A stretch of 53,676 nt of DNA from Gemmobacter caeruleus (GTDB lineage Bacteria > Pseudomonadota > Alphaproteobacteria > Rhodobacterales > Rhodobacteraceae), in NCBI RefSeq assembly GCF_008271655.1, contig NZ_VKKX01000004.1, positions 1 to 53,676 on the forward strand, written 5' to 3'. Position numbers and translations under genes: made by a program. Below the pieces are notes generated by a model. It saw nothing but the letters and a program-made list of their open reading frames with translations. It had not been told where the DNA came from and made no database searches. Positions 49,039 through 53,676 of this stretch are shown here, in pieces; positions within the stretch are counted from its first letter, which is position 1, and each line of letters starts with the position of its first letter.

Positions 49039-49626
49039 TTAGGGGCGCGGCGGCAGACACAGCTTTTCGCGAATCGCTCCAAGCACCTCAACAGGGTTTT
49101 CGCCTTCCACAAGTCGCCGCATCGGCGTGGTAATATATTTTTCCACATCATCCGTGCTGATCAGGGCATCAAGGGGAACTGCGAAAAGCCAGCTTACCTC
49201 GTCTGAGTGAAGCCAGCGATACTCGTCGGTGACGCACTCCTCGATATAGCCTGACGAGTTGGGGCCTTCGCTATCAAACCCCCATGCGTCCTCAAAATCT
49301 CTGGACGGCGCATACGCCGCAAGAACCTTGGCGCGTTTTCCGTGTTGCCAGTCGCCCTCAACGCCAACGTCGCAGGTAAGCTGGATGGCCAGAGTTATCC
49401 AACCGACATCCTTCTTTTTCCCGTTTGGTGCCTGCCTGACTTTGTAATAAGCCTCCCAGACCGGATATATCCATCCACTATCCTGAGAACCTTCATCAGA
49501 ATGCTCTATAACAAGTTTCTTCTCGTCGCATTCGATCACACTGAATGCCTCGCAGAGCTTGTCGAGGTTTTCAGAAGATCTCAACAGATTCTGGGCAGAT
49601 TGCCAGATGGCTTCGTCAGTGGTCAT
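49039..49626 (-). CDS. Uncharacterised protein, last gene of the attR operon
   Basis: A 195-aa acidic soluble protein with no family that I recognise. It has many aromatic residues (SGWIYPVWEAYYKV, DVGWITLAIQLTCDVG, EYRWLHSDEVSWLFAVP) and looks alpha/beta, with no metal or ATP motif. ATG 49626 follows GAGAGG and overlaps the stop of the PD-(D/E)XK gene by four bases, so the two products are made together. It could be an immunity, inhibitor or sensor partner of that nuclease-like protein. Confidence 0.78.
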   Translation of the reverse strand: MTTDEAIWQSAQNLLRSSENLDKLCEAFSVIECDEKKLVIEHSDEGSQDSGWIYPVWEAYYKVRQAPNGKKKDVGWITLAIQLTCDVGVEGDWQHGKRAKVLAAYAPSRDFEDAWGFDSEGPNSSGYIEECVTDEYRWLHSDEVSWLFAVPLDALISTDDVEKYITTPMRRLVEGENPVEVLGAIREKLCLPPRP

Positions 49627-50369
49627 TTGTGCCTCTCGGTAAAATTGAATTGCGCTGCAGGTACTGATCCGACCGCATTTCCGGGATCAAACTGCCTGCC
49701 TGCTGCGAAAGTAAAACTTGCGGCCGGCGGCATCATGATATCAGGAGGCCATGATCCCAGCACACTTCCCTTCGGAGTGCCCCTGAGAAAATCTTCAGCC
49801 GTTCTGGTCCACGAAATCAATCCGGGATCGTCATTTTTTTCGGTGGACAGACGGCGCAGCCGCTCTGTTACCGCTGGCCATGTCAGGCTATGGAATGTCA
49901 GTTTGGAAAACTCTCCCTCGGCTACCTGCATGGCTTCCGTATGCTTCATCTCCGCTCCGAGCAGAGTATAGCCAATCACGTTCCGATTTTCAGCGGGCAG
50001 GCCGCCGCGGAGACATTCGCCATCACGAAGTGTCCGGACTTCACGACCGACTTGCTCATCACCGAGAGGTGCGCCCCACTTCACCTCCACGATCCAATAG
50101 GCAGGGCCATCATCAGTGCGAATTCTCAGGACCACATCCGGCTCTGCATTTTCTTCCGGGTGCCTCAGATACGGCCAGAGAAAGATTTCTGCGTCACCAC
50201 GCAATTCCTGACCGATCAGTGCCTTCAGTGCCAACTTCTGCGCAGGTGCGGAAAGAAACTGGATCGTGCCAAACAGCGCCGAGGTTATCAAATCCTCGCG
50301 CGGCTGCTTTCCAACGCCGTCTATCACCCGATCGAGCCTAGCTTTTCTTGCGTTTATCGCATGAAACAT
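49623..50369 (-). CDS. Predicted PD-(D/E)XK nuclease of the attR operon
   Basis: A 248-aa protein with a PD-(D/E)XK core: REDLITSALFGTIQFL with Glu25 near the N-terminus, EPDVVLRI with Asp78, and YWIVEVKWGA with Glu95 and Lys97, followed by a helix EQVGREVRTL. The early ED-x-x-T helix is seen in several defence-related nucleases of this superfamily. It lies 32 bases after the WYL gene and overlaps the unknown gene, so it belongs to the same leftward operon as the AAA+ ATPase. Probable effector nuclease; catalysis is inferred from residues. Confidence 0.78.
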   Translation of the reverse strand: MFHAINARKARLDRVIDGVGKQPREDLITSALFGTIQFLSAPAQKLALKALIGQELRGDAEIFLWPYLRHPEENAEPDVVLRIRTDDGPAYWIVEVKWGAPLGDEQVGREVRTLRDGECLRGGLPAENRNVIGYTLLGAEMKHTEAMQVAEGEFSKLTFHSLTWPAVTERLRRLSTEKNDDPGLISWTRTAEDFLRGTPKGSVLGSWPPDIMMPPAASFTFAAGRQFDPGNAVGSVPAAQFNFTERHK

Positions 50370-50401
50370 TACCCACCCCCGTCATGCCTTGAGATTTCCG
50401 G

Positions 50402-51352
50402 TCACATATCATTCAGGTTTCCTTTTGATACGACTTCCACATTCTCCCCCCATCTGGCCACATACCATTCCATTTCCTGCCGCCCGCCAGCCCGGAACCG
50501 CACCACCAGCGAGCCGTTGGGCAGCCGCTCCGTTTCCTGCTTCGGATGAAAGACATAGGTCGCCGCCTCGTCCGCGACTTCGGGCAGAAAGCGCCATTCC
50601 ACGTCCTGCGGCTCTTCGCGCCAGATGCCGAAGCTTTCGGCCAGCCAGTCCTGCAGGTCGAAGCCCTCGGGGCGCTCATAGATGTCATCCTCCAACGCGA
50701 TGCGCTCAAAGCCGGCCAAGGCAAACAGGCGCAGGTCGTCTTGGTATTCGCTCCAAGCCAGCAGGTATTGCCGACCCTCACCGAACAGCATGGCGATCGG
50801 GCCAAGCCGGGTGTCGCGCGACAGCTTGCCCGAAGCACGGGCGCGGTGGTCGGCCGAGATCATCGCCCCGGCAAGAATCGCCTCGCGCAGCTTGCGCAGG
50901 ATGTCGGGGTCAATGCGTTCGCGAGGACCGGGGCGGAAGGCGACGCCATCGGCCATCAGCTGCGCCTCGAGGTCGGCAGCGACGCGACGGCGGCGGTCCT
51001 CGCGGAACATCGCCTGCACCTTGGACAGCAGCCGTTCCAGCGTTTCGGCGGTGTCGAGGTCGCCCTCGCGCCGTGCGATGCTAGCGGCCCGGTGCCCGGC
51101 CGTCAGTTCGTCGATGGTGGGTTCCACCATCTTTCCCAGCGTGCCAGCTGGAAAGCGCCAGTATTTCTGGCCGTTCTCGCCCGGACGCTCCTCGAGCTGG
51201 GGGAAGGCGCGCAGCACGGCATCGCGCATCCGCTCGGCCGTGCGCCGGGACACGCCGAAGGTCTGTTCGATGTCGGCAATCGAGACACCTTCGGCCGAGC
51301 CCTGCATCATCACGGCCAGCCGCAGCAGATCTTCCTGACGGGAATAGCGCAT
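50402..51352 (-). CDS. WYL-domain transcriptional regulator
   Basis: A 316-aa protein: N-terminal winged helix (SIADIEQTFGVSRRTAERMRDAV, about 23-46 in two parts), a helical linker, a WYL-type domain (about 150-235 with RLGPIAMLFGEGRQYLLAWS) and a C-terminal WCX extension ending in EWYVARWGENVEVV. WYL proteins bind ligands, often nucleotides or single-stranded nucleic acid, and regulate defence operons. ATG 51352 has GAGG upstream, 51 bases after the AAA+ gene. It may repress its own operon or, lacking a visible CI repressor, the prophage. Confidence 0.92.
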   Translation of the reverse strand: MRYSRQEDLLRLAVMMQGSAEGVSIADIEQTFGVSRRTAERMRDAVLRAFPQLEERPGENGQKYWRFPAGTLGKMVEPTIDELTAGHRAASIARREGDLDTAETLERLLSKVQAMFREDRRRRVAADLEAQLMADGVAFRPGPRERIDPDILRKLREAILAGAMISADHRARASGKLSRDTRLGPIAMLFGEGRQYLLAWSEYQDDLRLFALAGFERIALEDDIYERPEGFDLQDWLAESFGIWREEPQDVEWRFLPEVADEAATYVFHPKQETERLPNGSLVVRFRAGGRQEMEWYVARWGENVEVVSKGNLNDM

Positions 51353-51403
51353 GATGCCTCATTTGCCTCTGGCTCCGACTTTGGCCGTTGCGGTCGCGCC
51401 CTG

Positions 51404-53416
51404 TCAACGGCCGAAGCCGATGGGCCGGGCAGCGCCTTCCTTCGCCGCGGACTCGCGCCGCAGTTCGGCGAGGATGGTCGTCGTGTCTTCCTTACCAAGG
51501 GCGCGGATCCGGCGGGCGACATTGGCGAAGTCGCCCGGGGCCAGCCGGTCCAGCGCCGCGACCTCTGCCGGGACCGGCGCCGCGAAGTGCGCGGCCCAGG
51601 CAAGCGGTAACTGATCCGGGCGCAGCCAGTCGAACCGGATGCGGAAGGTGAAGCGCCGCTGCGTTGCCGGGTCGAGGTGTTCCGCCAGGTTGGTGGTGCA
51701 GACTAAGGGGAGCGGATGGCTCTCCATCCAGGTCAGCATCTCGTTGACCTGGCTCACCTCCCACTGACGGACAGCATTGCGCCGGTCGGCAAGCAGGCTG
51801 TCGGCCTCGTCGAAGATCAGCAGCGCCCCCTCGGCCCGGGCATCCGCGAAGGCGCGGGCAATCGCCTGCTCGGTGCCGCCGACCCACATCGACAGCAGGT
51901 CCGAGGCCCGCTTCTCGATGACCGGCAGGCCCAGTTGCCGCGCGAGGTGGCGGGCCCAGGCGCTCTTGCCCGTTCCGGCCGGACCGTCGAGGCAGAAGGA
52001 CAGCCGCAGCGGTTTGGGGGTGGCGGCCAGTCGCGCTTCCAGCAGGGTCAGGCTGGTATCGGTGTTGGCCAGCGTCGGAACCCACGGCACCTCGGAGTGG
52101 TGGCGGGGCGGCGGCGCGACACCGCCATTGGTCACCTTGGCCGACGCCCCGAGAACCTGCTCGAAGGTGTCGATCCCGCCGCCGCAGGCCCGCGCGACCC
52201 GCATCGCGTCTGCCACCAGCGCCGGTGGCTGATTGTGGGATTCCGCGAGCGACGTGATCGCCGCGGCATCTTCGATTGCCACATGCCGATCCGCCAGGCG
52301 CTGCCAGATCCGTTTGCGGATTGGCCCTGCGGGCGGGCGCATCTCGGCCGAGAAGGCCATCCTGCGCAGAAAGGCCGGATCGCAGGTCTCGATCGAATTG
52401 GTCGTCCAGAGGGTCGGGACCGGATTGGTTTCCAGGAGCCGGTTGGCAAAGACTTTCGACGTCCGCTCCGGCCGGAAGAAGGGAAGAACGGGCCGACCTC
52501 CAAACAAATCTTCCATTTCATCCAGCAGCAGGACGGTGTCACGCCTCGACGCCAGCATCCGACCCGCGATGCCCAGTTCGGCCAGTCGCTCGCCCCGCGA
52601 CGGTTCTTCGCCGCTGTCGTCCGCCTCGCCGACCGCGCGCAGGCTGGCGCCAAGTTCACGGGCCAGAACCTTGCAGAATTCGGTCTTGCCCGTCCCCGGC
52701 GGCCCGTAGAGCAGGATGTTCACCCCGCGCGTACCCTCGGCGAGGGCCTTCTGCAGGAGCTTGCGCATGATGGCTGCACTGTCGCCCAGCCCCGTGAAGT
52801 CGCCCCATTCCGCTTCGGGCGGCGGTGCGGGCGGGAACAGGAGCGCGACGAGTTCTTCGATGTTGCCGAAGTCGGCCATCAGCGCACCGGCGAGGCGATC
52901 CGATACCGTGTAGGGGATCGACTGGCGCGACCAGTTGCGCCCGTCGTTCTGCAAGAGCCCCGAAGTCCGCAGCCGACCATCTGGCCGAAGCGCCGCACGG
53001 ACGGCAGTGTGATCGGCACCGGCGAACTGGGCGATCAGGAACGGCAGCGTCACGTCCTGCGTCTGGAGTGCCCGGTCGACCACATGCTCGAACATGTCGA
53101 AGCTGCGATAGCTGGCGAAGAACTCGAGGATCCGCGCCTCCACGTCGGTCAGGCCGAAGTGCTGCCCGAGGCGCGCCGCGTTGATCCGGACGAGGTTTTC
53201 CTCGCGTGGATCATCACCGCCACGCAGCTCCTCCAGAAGACCGCGTACTCTCCCCCACCAGGCCGCCCCTGGCCGGGTTCGCGGCCGTTCCGGGCATTCG
53301 ACGTCGGTCAGGTATTCGATCCAGCCCGGCACCTCCTTGGCCACCTTGCTGCCGGGGCCGAAGCGATCGGCGAGGACCGCGACGAGTTCGAGTGCGAGAT
53401 GTTTTTCCGTGGTCAT
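51404..53416 (-). CDS. Double AAA+ ATPase, first gene of the attR operon
   Basis: A 670-aa protein with two AAA+ modules. Module 1: Walker A GPPGTGKT (238-245), Walker B LLLDEMEDL (297-304), sensor WTTNSIE and arginine finger region FLRRMAF. Module 2: Walker A GPAGTGKS (478-485), Walker B LLIFDEADSLL (532-542), pore-loop-like WVGGTEQAI and Arg finger ATQRRF. The N-terminal 200 residues are a helical domain of unknown role. It would form a ring that remodels protein or nucleic acid. ATG 53416 follows GGAGAGAGA. Linkage to WYL and PD-(D/E)XK genes suggests a defence complex. Confidence 0.92.
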   Translation of the reverse strand: MTTEKHLALELVAVLADRFGPGSKVAKEVPGWIEYLTDVECPERPRTRPGAAWWGRVRGLLEELRGGDDPREENLVRINAARLGQHFGLTDVEARILEFFASYRSFDMFEHVVDRALQTQDVTLPFLIAQFAGADHTAVRAALRPDGRLRTSGLLQNDGRNWSRQSIPYTVSDRLAGALMADFGNIEELVALLFPPAPPPEAEWGDFTGLGDSAAIMRKLLQKALAEGTRGVNILLYGPPGTGKTEFCKVLARELGASLRAVGEADDSGEEPSRGERLAELGIAGRMLASRRDTVLLLDEMEDLFGGRPVLPFFRPERTSKVFANRLLETNPVPTLWTTNSIETCDPAFLRRMAFSAEMRPPAGPIRKRIWQRLADRHVAIEDAAAITSLAESHNQPPALVADAMRVARACGGGIDTFEQVLGASAKVTNGGVAPPPRHHSEVPWVPTLANTDTSLTLLEARLAATPKPLRLSFCLDGPAGTGKSAWARHLARQLGLPVIEKRASDLLSMWVGGTEQAIARAFADARAEGALLIFDEADSLLADRRNAVRQWEVSQVNEMLTWMESHPLPLVCTTNLAEHLDPATQRRFTFRIRFDWLRPDQLPLAWAAHFAAPVPAEVAALDRLAPGDFANVARRIRALGKEDTTTILAELRRESAAKEGAARPIGFGR

Positions 53417-53549
53417 CTTCTCTCTCCGTTGATGAAGAGAGGATGCAGTACGCGCACGTCAGAAACGGACGTATCGAACGGCGAAGCCCGGTGATGCCTG
53501 CCAATGCGGGCTTATGCGCGCCGTTGCGGTTTTTCTGGTGTCGTGTTGA
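53417..53549. promoter_or_regulatory. Promoter region of the leftward attR operon
   Basis: These 133 bp between attR and the AAA+ start must hold the operon promoter. A small dyad ACGTC (53456-53460) and GACGT (53468-53472), 7 bases apart, lies about 40-55 bp upstream of the start and could be an operator for the WYL regulator. No clear -35/-10 pair was found. Confidence 0.4.
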
Positions 53550-53565
53550 TGTGGCGTTGATGTAA
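53545..53565 (+). repeat. Tandem GTTGATGT motif at attR (possible integrase arm sites)
   Basis: GTTGATGTGG followed by CGTTGATGTAA matches the tandem at 268-288 in 18 of 21 positions. It spans the inner edge of the right repeat. The inner copy at base 7 onward of attL has only one unit inside the window. Confidence 0.4.
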
Positions 53566-53579
53566 ACCGAAATGCCTAA

Positions 53580-53602
53580 AACCCGACGATTTACGTCGGG
53601 TT
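53580..53602 (-). terminator. tRNA-Met terminator hairpin (attR copy)
   Basis: Same 9-bp stem and ATTTA loop as at 31-53. In this copy it should terminate the functional tRNA-Met transcript before it enters the prophage. Confidence 0.75.
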
Positions 53603-53629
53603 CTAAGTATCTGACATATTTGAGAGATT

Positions 53630-53676
53630 TGGTTGCGGGGGCAGGATTTGAACCTGCGGCCTTCAGGTTATGAGCC
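53630..53676 (-). tRNA. tRNA-Met(CAT), 3' part; 5' part beyond the window
   Basis: Minus-strand reading gives anticodon loop CTCATAA with anticodon CAT, the variable region, a T arm with TTCAAAT loop, the acceptor 3' strand and encoded CCA. The gene is cut by the window end within the anticodon stem. T-arm and acceptor ending CCCCGCAACCA fit an elongator rather than initiator tRNA, but the missing 5' half prevents a firm distinction. Confidence 0.85.

Larger units (their letters stand above)
1..53676. mobile_element. Complete integrated temperate siphophage (prophage) with three cargo blocks
   Basis: A tyrosine integrase, replication genes, lambda-like head genes, GTA-like tail genes and lysis genes lie between two perfect 127-bp direct repeats made of a tRNA-Met 3' end. 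Late structural genes run rightward from 25.3 to 48.0 kb without an evident break, so the phage looks structurally intact. Accessory genes lie beside attL (0.3-4.8 kb), between replication and late genes (10.1-19.8 kb) and beside attR (48.3-53.4 kb). The mixture of a lambda-type head and a GTA-type tail points to a Rhodobacterales siphophage. Inducibility cannot be judged from sequence. Confidence 0.9.
53550..53676. repeat. attR: right copy of 127-bp terminal direct repeat
   Basis: Identical to 1-127. It contains the terminator hairpin (53580-53602) and the 3' part of tRNA-Met (53630-53676). The intact tRNA gene should continue beyond the window, so the phage lies downstream of the tRNA 3' end and restores it. 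Confidence 0.93.

Noticed and set aside
51716-53494. 592-codon rightward open frame opposite the AAA+ gene
   Set aside because: Shadow frame, rich in Arg/Gly/Pro with no domain; both AAA+ modules are clear on the other strand.

Overview
The window is one complete integrated temperate phage (53.5 kb) from a GC-rich alphaproteobacterium, most likely a Rhodobacterales member such as Paracoccus or Rhodobacter. The grounds are the high GC, the tail module that closely follows the rhodobacterial gene transfer agent (DUF2460, DUF2163, NlpC/P60, GTA-type TIM-barrel protein) and small prophage genes (DUF7220, DUF3489) that I associate with that group. A 127-bp perfect direct repeat marks both ends (1-127 and 53550-53676). 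It holds the 3' part of an elongator tRNA-Met gene (anticodon CAT, minus strand) plus its terminator. The left copy is broken in the anticodon stem, so the functional tRNA is at the right edge, its 5' half lying outside the window.

Layout. 0.3-4.8 kb: left cargo (an uncharacterised leftward gene, then a three-gene cassette ending in a PD-(D/E)XK protein). 5.1-7.0 kb: small regulator-like gene and convergent tyrosine integrase. 7.0-7.5 kb: control region with three related inverted repeats. 7.5-10.1 kb: tightly overlapping early/replication genes, with an iteron origin inside the replication-initiator gene. 10.1-19.8 kb: a large, visibly lower-GC defence island: vsr (leftward), m5C methyltransferase, then MORC-like GHKL ATPase, Z1 ATPase, DUF4420 nuclease and AIPR protein as an overlapping operon. 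20.2-25.2 kb: terminator, two paralogous ParB-methyltransferases, HNH nuclease and two leftward small genes. 25.3-33.3 kb: lambda-like head genes. 33.4-34.1 kb: a PD-(D/E)XK moron. 34.1-46.5 kb: tail genes, including a -1 frameshifted tail chaperone. 46.6-48.0 kb: lysis (membrane protein, M15 peptidase, nested Rz/Rz1). 48.0-53.4 kb: right cargo: a metallophosphoesterase and a leftward operon of double-AAA+ ATPase, WYL regulator, PD-(D/E)XK protein and unknown protein.

How it fits together. The phage spends about 20 kb on accessory genes in three blocks: beside attL, between replication and late genes, and beside attR. In the excised circle the left and right blocks would become neighbours across attP. 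The 10-20 kb island matches a predicted restriction-like architecture (MORC/Z1/AIPR with Dcm and Vsr). The attR operon and the attL cassette do not match any system I can name and are the best candidates for undescribed defence modules. No lambda-CI-like repressor is recognisable, so lysogeny control probably rests on the atypical regulators (5060-5659, 7525-7785 or the WYL protein).
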